18,329 bases of DNA, taken from contig JARBUQ010000035.1 of assembly GCA_029239545.1 (NCBI GenBank), positions 1 to 18,329 of the forward strand. Direction: 5' to 3'. The translations under genes and the position numbers were made by a program. This stretch comes from Paenibacillus sp. (lineage in GTDB: Bacteria; Bacillota; Bacilli; Paenibacillales; NBRC-103111). The notes beneath the pieces were generated by a model. The model made no database searches and was not told the DNA's origin. It saw nothing but the letters and a program-made list of their open reading frames with translations. Each line of letters begins with the position of its first letter. The stretch's first letter is position 1. Shown here piece after piece: positions 6,028 through 12,925 of this stretch.

Positions 6028-7383
6028 CTACGCGCTAACATCTGCATCAACCGCTTTAAGTACCTCAACCTTTTCTTCAGAGCCCGTATCCGCGTTAAGG
6101 AAGATTCGGTAATCTACTCCATTGATCGTACCGGTGAACTGATAACAAAGCACTTCCTTGTCCAGCTCATTCTTGATTAGCGCAGTTGCTTCATTCGTAA
6201 CCATTAAGCCCGGATTCAGCGAGCTTCTTGCTTGCTCTATCGTTAAGTCAGGTTTCTTGATTTCCCTGGTCTTATGCTCGAACAAGTAGTCCGATGCTTG
6301 AAGACCTACAATTTCGCCATTATCCAGTGCTACCATGACTGACACCTTCTCTGGATAATGAATAATGTTGTCGTGCTGCCCAGCAAAGGTGAGACTCGCT
6401 ACATTCTGGTATTCATCATAACTGATCGGAACCATTGAGGAGTATTCATTGGCATCAAGAAATTTCTGGGCCGCTTCTCTGGTTTGATTGAGATCAATAT
6501 TTTTCTCGTTTACGGTCTTCGGTATCATGAACCAGATCATGCCTCCGCCTTTCTTGGCATAATCAATCGATATCTCTTCCTCGGTGCCTGGCTTCTTGGC
6601 CGTCACGCTGAAGGAGCTGTATTCATTCCCGTTGCCATTCTCCACTACTTGAATGCTGGCCAGATCAGAAATGCCCAAGAACTTGGCGGCCTTCTGTTTG
6701 ACCTCGTCAACCGTTGTATCGGCACCGGCCAAAGCTTGATAGGATCGCTTCTCGAATATCCCCACCATGGAAGGTCCCCAGTTCAGGTCTTCATATTCAC
6801 TAACTTTCTTATCTACCGTCTGGAAGCCGTCAATAATCGTATTATCCATTTGCTTCTCTTCCGTGGCAAGAGCAACTTCAACATCCATCCAGCGCAGATT
6901 GTTCATAATTACCTTGGATTGCACATCTCGCAGCTCAGTCGAGATTTCTTTGGAACGCTCGAACAATGCGCTGAGTGACTGCATCTCATCTGGCGTCATC
7001 GGCTCCTTGGTCAAATCCCTTACAGCTACACGATAGGAGAAATTGGCCATATTGCTAAGAAACTCTTCTGTTTTGTTAAATGGCATTAGCGTGAGCGGCA
7101 GCTGATTGATTTCGTTGCGAGCTTCACTTGTTAACCGCCATACGTTCACTAATCCCTTACGCTGGGAAGCATGGGAAGTAGAGTTAATGGCCAGTGAGCT
7201 CCCCAAAACATTTTGTAGTTGATCCACATGAAAAGACAAATCGTGAAATGCACGCTGATACTGGTTTTCAGCTTTCAGCAATATTGAATTTTTTTCCTGG
7301 TTCACTTGATAACCCCATAATACAGCTCCCGCTAACAGTAATGTTACGACCGGGAACATGATGCCGCTTAACCTTCTGTACAT
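6028..7383 (-). CDS. ypeB: spore germination protein YpeB
   Basis: YpeB is needed for the cortex-lytic enzyme SleB to accumulate and stay stable in spores. From the ATG at 7383 the protein has 451 residues, close to the B. subtilis length of about 450. It starts with one membrane helix (about 8-25), then NQEKNSILLKAENQYQRAF, typical of the family, a helical domain to about residue 230, and a C-terminal region with PepSY-like repeats (for example VDEVKQKAAKFLG). Two earlier in-frame ATGs (7404, 7401) have no Shine-Dalgarno, whereas the chosen one has AAAGGGG 8 bases upstream. In Bacillus sleB lies immediately upstream in one operon. Here a 52-residue gene with its own terminator is upstream, so ypeB is a single-gene unit. 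A sigma-F/G-like promoter is seen at 7418-7448. Confidence 0.93.
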   Translation of the reverse strand: MYRRLSGIMFPVVTLLLAGAVLWGYQVNQEKNSILLKAENQYQRAFHDLSFHVDQLQNVLGSSLAINSTSHASQRKGLVNVWRLTSEARNEINQLPLTLMPFNKTEEFLSNMANFSYRVAVRDLTKEPMTPDEMQSLSALFERSKEISTELRDVQSKVIMNNLRWMDVEVALATEEKQMDNTIIDGFQTVDKKVSEYEDLNWGPSMVGIFEKRSYQALAGADTTVDEVKQKAAKFLGISDLASIQVVENGNGNEYSSFSVTAKKPGTEEEISIDYAKKGGGMIWFMIPKTVNEKNIDLNQTREAAQKFLDANEYSSMVPISYDEYQNVASLTFAGQHDNIIHYPEKVSVMVALDNGEIVGLQASDYLFEHKTREIKKPDLTIEQARSSLNPGLMVTNEATALIKNELDKEVLCYQFTGTINGVDYRIFLNADTGSEEKVEVLKAVDADVSA

Positions 7384-7417
7384 CCCTTTCGCCCCTTTCA
7401 TCAACCAAAACTGCTAA

Positions 7418-7448
7418 TAGTTTTCGTTTAAGGCAGAAGGATTATGCA
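7418..7448 (-). promoter_or_regulatory. candidate forespore (sigma-G/F type) promoter of ypeB
   Basis: On the minus strand TGCATA (7448-7443) and AAAACTA (7424-7418) are separated by 18 bases. The GCATA matches the -35 GYATA of sigma-F/G promoters, and AAAACTA matches CATACTA at 5 of 7 positions. It sits between the upstream gene's terminator and ypeB, where a promoter is needed, and forespore expression is expected for ypeB. Motif evidence only. Confidence 0.5.
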
Positions 7449-7455
7449 TAATCAC

Positions 7456-7487
7456 AAAAAAAGAAGGTTCTCCATAACGGAAAACCT
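7456..7487 (-). terminator. intrinsic terminator after the 52-residue Cys protein gene
   Basis: A 9-bp stem (7465-7473 with 7479-7487, one G-U pair), a 5-base loop and seven T residues on the minus strand, starting 4 bases after the stop codon. Confidence 0.8.
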
Positions 7488-7490
7488 CCT

Positions 7491-7649
7491 CTATGCTTCG
7501 AGATCCATCTCGAAATCATCACGATTGCTGCAAATGCACATTTTAAAACCTGTTTCAATCTTGTCCTTCTCACGCCTGCCCCGCAGGACGAACTTTTCCC
7601 CGCATTTCCTGCATCTTATTCTCACCTTGACTCGATCTGTAACGAACAT
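7491..7649 (-). CDS. small Cys-motif protein (possible zinc ribbon), unknown role
   Basis: The protein has 52 residues and is basic in its middle. It carries a CxxC (C13, C16, in RCRKCGEKF) and a CxC (C38, C40, in MCICSN), an arrangement that could bind zinc. There is no signal peptide or membrane segment. The start is taken at the ATG 7649-7647 because GGGGGGAG lies just upstream, while an in-frame ATG 11 codons earlier has none. It is 47 bases after prsW and is followed at once by a terminator, so it is probably the last gene of a prsW unit. It occupies the place where sleB is found in Bacillus. I do not recognise a named family; regulator or RNA-binding roles would be guesses. Confidence 0.75.
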   Translation of the reverse strand: MFVTDRVKVRIRCRKCGEKFVLRGRREKDKIETGFKMCICSNRDDFEMDLEA

Positions 7650-7696
7650 GGTCTCCCCCCAATTTAAGGAATATATATCCATTATGGACCGATTCT

Positions 7697-8392
7697 TCAG
7701 CTTTTAATCTCTTCCTCGCGTCTTACCAGTCTGAATGGGGACCTGGCATTAGCCCGTTGTACCTTCCACAAGCTGCGCGACCACAAATACACCATTAGCG
7801 GAACCATAAACCATATCCAATAATTAGTGACTTGCAGGAGTATGAAGTCGAACAGACCGTGCCAAAACACTGGAAGCAGCAAGGACACCATTAACCACTT
7901 GTTCTTTTCCGACGGGGTGCCGAATTTGGCCTTGCCCATATAATAGCCCATCATAACCCCGAACAGAGCATGTCCGGAAACAGGCAATAGTGCACGGAAC
8001 ATTAGAGCGGACAAGGAGAAAGGATTGAACAAAGCATAAATAACATTCTCCAGCGTGGCGAAGCCCATCGATATGCTTACTGCGTATACGATTCCGTCAT
8101 AAGGCTCATCAAAGGCTGTATGCTTGAGCATGGCGAAGTATAAAACAAACCACTTAATAAATTCTTCCACGAATCCGGTTATTCCAAAAGCAAACAACAG
8201 GTTATTCTCCCCTAAGCCGAGCACCAGAGCCCGCTGCACCACCATTGTCGGAAACACGATCAGAACACCGTACAAAAACACGCGTGCTACCATAGAGATG
8301 GGTTCAGCGTCATATAAGTCCTTCAGATAGAAATAGACCAGTAACGCTATTCCTGGTGCAACAGCTGCCGCTATGATCGACCACCACTCCAT
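7697..8392 (-). CDS. prsW: PrsW family intramembrane glutamic-type protease
   Basis: This is a 231-residue membrane protein with about seven or eight predicted helices. It carries the PrsW motifs in order: EEFIK (E76, E77, K80), FATLEN (E115, N116), GHALFG (H141) and WHGLFD (H178, D182). In B. subtilis PrsW makes the site-1 cut in the anti-sigma factor RsiW, releasing sigma-W under envelope stress. No RsiW-like substrate gene is visible in this window, so the target here is unknown. The start at 8392 has GAGGAGGG about 9 bases upstream. The gene lies between the mecB terminator and the 52-residue Cys gene, and the place between ypbH and ypeB matches Bacillus. Its tail is basic and cytosolic. 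Confidence 0.93.
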   Translation of the reverse strand: MEWWSIIAAAVAPGIALLVYFYLKDLYDAEPISMVARVFLYGVLIVFPTMVVQRALVLGLGENNLLFAFGITGFVEEFIKWFVLYFAMLKHTAFDEPYDGIVYAVSISMGFATLENVIYALFNPFSLSALMFRALLPVSGHALFGVMMGYYMGKAKFGTPSEKNKWLMVSLLLPVFWHGLFDFILLQVTNYWIWFMVPLMVYLWSRSLWKVQRANARSPFRLVRREEEIKS

Positions 8393-8449
8393 GCTTCGGT
8401 TCCCTCCTCGTATGTGCAGGATGACTAGAATTGATCAGGAAGACATGCG

Positions 8450-8486
8450 AAAAGCACCCTCAAAAACGGATCGTTTTTGGAGATGC
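8450..8486 (-). terminator. intrinsic terminator of the MecA/YpbH gene
   Basis: The arms 8454-8468 and 8472-8486 form a 15-bp stem with one mismatch and two G-U pairs, followed by TTTTC on the minus strand. It begins 37 bases after the stop codon. Confidence 0.75.
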
Positions 8487-8522
8487 TCAATCAAACATAG
8501 CGATTGGAGGAGCAAACATTTG

Positions 8523-9131
8523 TCACGATTTGAAATGCTGGCACAGAACTCGAATCGCCGATTCATCGATTATGGATTTGCCGTATTCCATTAGAACTGC
8601 AGGTGTAACCGATGTGGCTTCACCGAATTCAGACAGAATAGCAATCAAGGCATGGAACTTAGCTTCTTCCAATTCCGAAGGATCCATGTGCAGAATCCAT
8701 TTGTTCTTATAGGAATACAAGCTCCCAATATCCAGTCCAATACCGGAAATTACTTTGGCTGCCTGCAGCAAATGTTCAAAGTCTTGAAAGGCGAACGAGA
8801 CTAGATCACTTTGTTCCAGCGTTACTTCCATTTCATACACATCATCGGCTTCTTCCTCATCAAGAACTTCGCCATCTGATCCGACGTGCACTTTGCCGCG
8901 CGTAACGATTACAACCATTCCTTGCGCAGGCAGTGCAAATACTTCAACGGCCAATGGGCCAGTAGCGTCAAATCCAAGCTCTGTATAGGCTTGTTCCATC
9001 ATTTCGCTGAAAAGCTCATGCACCTTAGGAATTTCTCGCCACATATCTTCCTTTTGAATGCCGCGTTCCTTGAGGTCGTCAAAAGTAAGGAAAATCCTTA
9101 TCTTATCCACGCTCAATCGTTCGATCTTCAT
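8523..9131 (-). CDS. mecB: MecA/YpbH family ClpC adaptor protein
   Basis: The protein has 202 residues. It has the MecA N-terminus MKIERLSVDKIRIFLTFDDL (target-binding domain), a short acidic linker (about 90-105, EVLDEEEADDVYEME), and a C-terminal domain (about 106-200) of the type that binds ClpC. The family delivers substrates such as ComK to ClpCP and affects ClpC assembly. The position two genes before ypeB, next to prsW, matches B. subtilis ypbH (mecB), not mecA, but with this length and sequence I cannot separate the paralogues firmly. If the organism has only one copy, it may do MecA's job. The start at 9131 has AAGGGAGG 7 bases upstream. A candidate sigma-A promoter is at 9167-9194 and a terminator follows, so it appears to be a single-gene unit. 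Confidence 0.88.
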   Translation of the reverse strand: MKIERLSVDKIRIFLTFDDLKERGIQKEDMWREIPKVHELFSEMMEQAYTELGFDATGPLAVEVFALPAQGMVVIVTRGKVHVGSDGEVLDEEEADDVYEMEVTLEQSDLVSFAFQDFEHLLQAAKVISGIGLDIGSLYSYKNKWILHMDPSELEEAKFHALIAILSEFGEATSVTPAVLMEYGKSIIDESAIRVLCQHFKS

Positions 9132-9166
9132 GACAGGACCTCCCTTTCCATATCTGATATTGACAG

Positions 9167-9194
9167 ATTATGAATTCGTAGAAAGAATGGTGAA
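9167..9194 (-). promoter_or_regulatory. candidate sigma-A promoter of the MecA/YpbH gene
   Basis: On the minus strand TTCACC (9194-9189) and CATAAT (9172-9167) are 16 bases apart, about 35 bases before the ATG. The -10 matches 5 of 6 positions and the -35 matches 4 of 6. Confidence 0.4.
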
Positions 9195-9319
9195 CGAAAG
9201 ATCAGGCTTGTATATTTACAATATCATTTTTTTATACTCAATGCACTAAAAAAAGTTCCTTCTTTGTGAAGTAAGATCATATTTATGTAAGAGAAGCTTA
9301 ATAAATACAAGAAGTTGCC

Positions 9320-9360
9320 AAAAAAAATCCGGTTTCTCTTGGTCAGAGAAGCCGGATTTT
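9320..9360 (-). terminator. strong hairpin terminator after the 114-residue gene
   Basis: A 16-bp stem (9324-9339 with 9345-9360, one G-U pair), a 5-base loop and a long T run on the minus strand, about 10 bases after the stop at 9370. The other strand also ends in TTTT, so it may work in both directions. Confidence 0.85.
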
Positions 9361-9369
9361 CTATTGTTA

Positions 9370-9714
9370 TTATTGAGTGAAAACGGGTGATTCTTTATGA
9401 GAGGAATGATGCTGGCTTTGAACGATCTCATCCACATGACGCTTCAGCTCAGGATCCTTGTTCACGATTTCCGCTACTTTATCCATTCCAAATGATGACT
9501 CTTGGTTGCTGTTATGGTTGCCGTTGGAAGCTGTTCTTTCAACTGCCCGCTCCGTATTCCGTTCTGTCCTGCTTCCTCTGTCCATCACTTTGTTCATCAT
9601 GTTGCTTGTTTGATTCGACACCGCTGAGAAAGCAGCCTGCTTTCCTCTGCGATTCCAATAAATAACGGCACCCGCGCCAACAAGTCCGCCAAACAAGAAA
9701 GTGCTCATTTTCAT
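9370..9714 (-). CDS. small membrane-anchored protein of unknown function
   Basis: The protein has 114 residues. A hydrophobic, glycine-rich N-terminal segment (about 5-20, FLFGGLVGAGAVIYW) followed by NRRGK suggests one helix with the rest in the cytosol. The middle is polar and low in complexity (Asn, Ser, Arg and Glu, residues 35-72). The tail includes VAEIVNKDPELKRHVDEIV and a His/Ser-rich QHHSSHKE. The general layout resembles the short YtxH-like gas-vesicle/stress family, but I see no diagnostic motif. The start at 9714 has GGAGG 7 bases upstream; Met3 is a possible alternative. It stands alone between a terminator and the divergent deacetylase gene, with about 240 bases between the two starts in which I recognised no convincing promoter. 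Confidence 0.75.
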   Translation of the reverse strand: MKMSTFLFGGLVGAGAVIYWNRRGKQAAFSAVSNQTSNMMNKVMDRGSRTERNTERAVERTASNGNHNSNQESSFGMDKVAEIVNKDPELKRHVDEIVQSQHHSSHKESPVFTQ

Positions 9715-9955
9715 GCTGTATCCTCCATTCCATTAGGTATTGAACTCATCCTATATAGTTCTCCGCCGCAAGACCATGCATCCCTGAAAAATATAGGAAA
9801 TGCCAAACTAAGCATGAAGGATTGCATCATCTGCCGCATTATTGGGTATGAGAATATATAACACCGTCCTCCACTAGTTCATTTGACAACCGGTATGTCG
9901 GATCAGCTTTATGAGGGCTTACTCAACTAATTCAAACTTGATCAGAGGAGAAATT

Positions 9956-10822
9956 ATGGCTAACTTCCGCAAAAGACTGCTAAAAATCGGAGTATTCAGC
10001 TTGGCCGTTTGTCTTAGTGCCGCTTGCTCTGCTGCTTCTGAGCCAGTTGACGGTGCATTAGAGCCGTCCAGTTCACTCCACCATACAATTGCTTCATCCA
10101 CACCTAAGCCCTCTCTAAGCCCAACTCAGGAGCCAGTTCAAGCTGCTCCCTCACCTTCTCCCAGCGAACCGCCAATTAACCCAAGTAAAACTAAACTGTA
10201 TCAATTAAACAAAAATTATGATGTTGTCCCCATTGATCCAAACGACAACAAAAAGGTGGTGCTGCTGACCTTCGACGATGGTCCAAAAGATCTGGAGCTT
10301 AATACAAAGCTATTAGCCGCACTGGAGAAGCATAAAGCAAAAGCCATATTTTTTGTTAATGGATACCGGGTAGAACAAAATCCAGAGCTTCTTAAGCTCA
10401 TTCACAGCAAAGGGCAGAGCATCGGTAATCACTCTTGGGATCATATTGACTTGAAATTAGAGAAGCCCGAGAAAGTAGCTCAGCAAATTAACGATGTTCA
10501 AACGCTTGTAAAAGAAACCATCGGTGAAGCGCCAAAATTTTTTCGTCCTCCATTCGGATCAAGCACGGAGGAAGTCAAGAAGCTCGCTGCCGATCAAAAG
10601 CTGCTGTTCATGACATGGTCCAACGGCTCCGAGGATTGGCTGAAGCCCTATCAGAACCCTCAGGCGGTAATAACCCGTGTACTCGAACAGCTTCACTTCG
10701 GCTCCAACATTCTTATGCACGAGCTGCCCTGGACTGCAGAAGCGCTGGATGATCTGCTTACTCAGTTAGAAAAGCGCGGATATGCTTTCGTTGATCCTCA
10801 ATCGATTGAAACCCCTGAATAG
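9956..10822 (+). CDS. secreted polysaccharide deacetylase (NodB domain), probable lipoprotein
   Basis: The 288-residue product has an N-terminal export signal (basic RKRLLK, hydrophobic core, then SAAC with C24). The lipobox is imperfect (Ser at -3; an alternative is LAVC at C19), so lipoprotein status is probable but not certain. A Pro/Ser-rich linker (about 38-78) precedes the NodB deacetylase domain (about 98-280). The catalytic motifs are complete: TFDDGP (D107, D108), NHSWDH (H159, H163), RPPFGS (R197), a DW at 227-228 and LMHEL (H255). Such enzymes remove acetyl groups from cell-wall GlcNAc or MurNAc, or from exopolysaccharide, using a metal ion; the substrate here cannot be told. The start at 9956 has AGAGGAG 5 bases upstream; an in-frame ATG at 9911 lacks one. 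A terminator follows directly. TTGACA upstream (about 9888) has no good -10. Confidence 0.9.
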   Translation: MANFRKRLLKIGVFSLAVCLSAACSAASEPVDGALEPSSSLHHTIASSTPKPSLSPTQEPVQAAPSPSPSEPPINPSKTKLYQLNKNYDVVPIDPNDNKKVVLLTFDDGPKDLELNTKLLAALEKHKAKAIFFVNGYRVEQNPELLKLIHSKGQSIGNHSWDHIDLKLEKPEKVAQQINDVQTLVKETIGEAPKFFRPPFGSSTEEVKKLAADQKLLFMTWSNGSEDWLKPYQNPQAVITRVLEQLHFGSNILMHELPWTAEALDDLLTQLEKRGYAFVDPQSIETPE

Positions 10823-10852
10823 AAAAAAATCTGGCTCTCGCCAGATTTTTTT
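10823..10852. terminator. bidirectional terminator between convergent genes
   Basis: An 11-bp perfect stem AAAAATCTGGC/GCCAGATTTTT with a 4-base loop and A and T runs on both sides. It lies right after the deacetylase stop and 17 bases after the stop of the small minus-strand gene, so it can end both transcripts. Confidence 0.88.
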
Positions 10853-10868
10853 GGGTCCTATTTTACAC

Positions 10869-11078
10869 TCATACCATGTATAGCTTGTACCAAAACACCA
10901 TACCGGCAATGAGGATAAGCAGCATAAGTACAAGGCTGAAATGAAACCATCTGCTCCATTTGGAGGGATCATTAGGATGAATGACCCTCCTTGGCGGCAA
11001 ACGACGATCATCCTCTGACATTAAAGGTTCCGGACGCTCCATCGAGCCTAAAACTGTGTGTTTGACGTCCCCGTTCAT
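10869..11078 (-). CDS. small single-helix membrane protein, coupled to the CPBP protease gene
   Basis: The protein has 69 residues. A charged N-terminal half (residues 1-42, with ERPEPLMSEDDRRLPPRR) is followed by SKWSRWFHF and one membrane helix (about 48-66) ending KLYMV, so it is probably tail-anchored with its N-terminus in the cytosol. Its ATG overlaps the stop of the CPBP protease gene (ATGA), which implies coupled translation and perhaps a shared role. No family is recognised. It could be a partner, regulator or substrate of the protease; that is inference from the overlap only. A bidirectional terminator follows. Confidence 0.7.
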   Translation of the reverse strand: MNGDVKHTVLGSMERPEPLMSEDDRRLPPRRVIHPNDPSKWSRWFHFSLVLMLLILIAGMVFWYKLYMV

Positions 11079-11671
11079 CCTTCTTTCCTCCCGTATCTAA
11101 TAATACAGCCCATAATAAAATCAATAATAAAATGTGCCAGTATCGGTGTCCATAGGGTATTGGTCTGAATATAGATCCAACCGAGGCCATAGCTGATACT
11201 AAACACAAGACCTGTCATAACCCAATGGCGTAAATAGCGAATATGAATGGCTGCGAATAAAATACTGGTCCAATAAGGACCGAATGCATGCTGGATAGCG
11301 CCCCGGAACAACATCTCCTCACAGATAGCTACGATAAGCGAGAGCAGGGCAATATGCCAAATCGGCCTATTTCCGAACAGCATCTGGTTAATCCCGCCAT
11401 CATCCGTGACATCCTCTGGAACAATACGCGACACTAGCAGGTCAACAACCAGCACAACAGCGGCAAATCCTAATCCCCACCAAATAAAAACATACCCCTC
11501 CGGCATAGTTAACAAACGAATTGGGTTTCGGGACTGAAATAATAGGATCAAGATGCCGACAATAAGGGTGAGGACTTGCGTAATGTATAAGTTAAGCAGC
11601 AGCAGCCTGTCTGTCAATTCCGAAGGCTGAACCATTCGAAACTTGATGTTTTTGAAATTTATTTTTTTCAT
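11075..11671 (-). CDS. CPBP family intramembrane glutamic protease (YpbD-like)
   Basis: This is a 198-residue membrane protein with about five or six helices. The CPBP (Abi/Rce1) motifs are present in order: EEMLFR (E118, E119, R123), FAAIH (H143) and HFIID (H180, D184). Members cleave substrates within the membrane or act in bacteriocin immunity; substrates are mostly unknown. The place between serA and the MecA/YpbH gene corresponds to B. subtilis ypbD. The start at 11671 has CAGGAGA about 7 bases upstream. It is divergent from the gene at 11751, with 79 bases between the starts. The next gene overlaps it by ATGA. I found no clear promoter for this direction. Confidence 0.88.
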   Translation of the reverse strand: MKKINFKNIKFRMVQPSELTDRLLLLNLYITQVLTLIVGILILLFQSRNPIRLLTMPEGYVFIWWGLGFAAVVLVVDLLVSRIVPEDVTDDGGINQMLFGNRPIWHIALLSLIVAICEEMLFRGAIQHAFGPYWTSILFAAIHIRYLRHWVMTGLVFSISYGLGWIYIQTNTLWTPILAHFIIDFIMGCIIRYGRKEG

Positions 11672-11691
11672 GCTTCTCCTGGGTTACACGG

Positions 11692-11720
11692 TTCACATTT
11701 CGCCAAATATCCCCTATACT
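11692..11720 (+). promoter_or_regulatory. sigma-A promoter of the 307-residue unknown gene
   Basis: TTCACA (11692-11697) and TATACT (11715-11720) are exactly 17 bases apart, each 5 of 6 to consensus. The predicted start is about 24 bases before the ATG at 11751. Confidence 0.7.
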
Positions 11721-11750
11721 AATTACCGACACTGGACAAGGAGCTAAATA

Positions 11751-12674
11751 ATGGAAAAGCGACTCAACCGAGCGGATTATTTGTTTTCACTAGTAATTGT
11801 ATTCATGCTGGTCTGCATTGCCGGAGCGTTTTTCTATGGAGTGAAGATTGGCAGAGAGAAGACGGATGCCAAATATGCTGTCATTATGAAAAATCAGGAA
11901 GAGGCTGCCCGGAAGCCCGGCGCTTACGACCAGCAGCATCTGGTATCTTTCTATCATAGCATTCTCGCGCCCTATAGGGAATTTCAACTAAAATGGTTCG
12001 AGCAGATCAAGCAGTTAGATCAGGGAAACCCGTCGATTGACCCGGCCGATGTTATGAAGGACTTAAGTCGTCTCGCTCTGCAAAAGGTAACTGAAACGTC
12101 TACCATAACCATGCCAGTTACTTCTCCCTTATTGGTAGAAGCCCAGCAAAATTACATGAAGAGCTTGCAGTTATTCTCAGATACACTAAAGAAATACCAG
12201 AGCAAAGCCAACGGGATGCATGTAAGTGTGTTATTGTCCGAGCTCGACAAGGATGCTTTCATGATTGAAGCCAAACGGTTCTCTCTGCAAGGACAGCAGC
12301 AATACTACTCCGCCATGACCAAGTGGAACGAAACGGTTGATCAACAGATCAAAGGACTGCCTCTTCTGACCAAATCACCAATATCAGTTACTGATTGGAC
12401 ACAGATGAGCCTGGTCGTCAAGAACAATGCTGCAGCCAATATCGTACTGAATGGCAAATGGTTCACTTCGTATTACCCACAAGACATCACTTTAAGAATT
12501 GAAGAGCTGATCGCCTCAGGGCAAGCCAAGAAGATGAACTTTAACGATATACCCGCTATTATCGACACGCTGATCGGCACAAATGCTATTCGACAAGGAG
12601 ACTTCATTCAGAGCAAGCAAAAGTACTACGCGAATGAAACCTTGCCTCAGCTTCCCTTCTTCTCCCAACAGTAA
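11751..12674 (+). CDS. membrane-anchored extracytoplasmic protein of unknown function
   Basis: The protein has 307 residues. A single N-terminal membrane helix (about 10-30, preceded by KRLNR and followed by GVKIGREK) acts as an uncleaved anchor. The remaining roughly 275 residues are polar, have no Cys, and look mostly helical, with stretches such as FQLKWFEQIKQLDQ and AQQNYMKSLQLFSDTLKKY that could form helical bundles. No known catalytic motif is seen. The ATG at 11751 has AAGGAG 7 bases upstream and a good sigma-A promoter. It is a single gene, with a 10-bp hairpin 12 bases downstream of the stop and then the serA leader. I do not recognise the family. Confidence 0.8.
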   Translation: MEKRLNRADYLFSLVIVFMLVCIAGAFFYGVKIGREKTDAKYAVIMKNQEEAARKPGAYDQQHLVSFYHSILAPYREFQLKWFEQIKQLDQGNPSIDPADVMKDLSRLALQKVTETSTITMPVTSPLLVEAQQNYMKSLQLFSDTLKKYQSKANGMHVSVLLSELDKDAFMIEAKRFSLQGQQQYYSAMTKWNETVDQQIKGLPLLTKSPISVTDWTQMSLVVKNNAAANIVLNGKWFTSYYPQDITLRIEELIASGQAKKMNFNDIPAIIDTLIGTNAIRQGDFIQSKQKYYANETLPQLPFFSQQ

Positions 12675-12686
12675 AACATGAAAGAT

Positions 12687-12720
12687 ACAGGCTGAGCAAG
12701 CTTCGGTTAACTCAGCCTGT
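12687..12720 (+). terminator. hairpin after the 307-residue gene, possible terminator
   Basis: A perfect 10-bp stem ACAGGCTGAG/CTCAGCCTGT (12687-12696 with 12711-12720) and a 14-base loop. It is followed by TGTGTC, not a T run, so termination may be weak. The next 70 bases to 12793 show nothing recognisable. Confidence 0.45.
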
Positions 12721-12793
12721 TGTGTCAGCCAATAGATCAATTCCTTAGGATGAGTATACGTATAATTGATGAACAGGTTTCTGCTTTATTTGA

Positions 12794-12853
12794 ATCGTAT
12801 ATTAAAATTAAAGCCATGCGGCTAGCTGCATGGCTTTAATTTTAATATACGAT
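12794..12853. repeat. perfect 26-bp inverted repeat with 8-base loop
   Basis: The arms 12794-12819 and 12828-12853 are exact reverse complements; the loop is GGCTAGCT. The outer 17 positions of each arm are almost pure A/T and the inner part is GCCATGC-rich. The hairpin lies between the hairpin after the 307-residue gene and the serA promoter. Its T-rich ends (TTTAATTTTAAT) could let it act as a second, bidirectional terminator, but the T run is part of the stem. The next 70 bases to the serA promoter hold nothing recognised. Confidence 0.9.
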
Positions 12854-12925
12854 GTAATTGTGTCAATTATTTGACTCTTTGTCTCACGGCATCGTTTTCA
12901 TTGTCATTAATATGTCTTTAATTGA

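Noticed and set aside
6484..6978. 164-codon open frame on the plus strand inside ypeB
   Set aside because: Opposite a well-matched YpeB gene, no Shine-Dalgarno and no family resemblance.
7384..7404. Earlier ATGs for ypeB
   Set aside because: No Shine-Dalgarno; the ATG at 7383 has AAAGGGG at 8 bases and gives the usual family length.
9246..9437. 63-codon minus-strand frame across the hairpin at 9320-9360
   Set aside because: It runs through a strong terminator and overlaps the end of the 114-residue gene. There is no ribosome binding site.
9911..9955. Earlier ATG for the polysaccharide deacetylase
   Set aside because: No ribosome binding site before it, and it would put 15 polar residues before the signal peptide. 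The ATG at 9956 has AGAGGAG.
12516..12740. 74-codon minus-strand frame at the end of the 307-residue gene
   Set aside because: Antisense shadow crossing the hairpin at 12687-12720, with no start signal.
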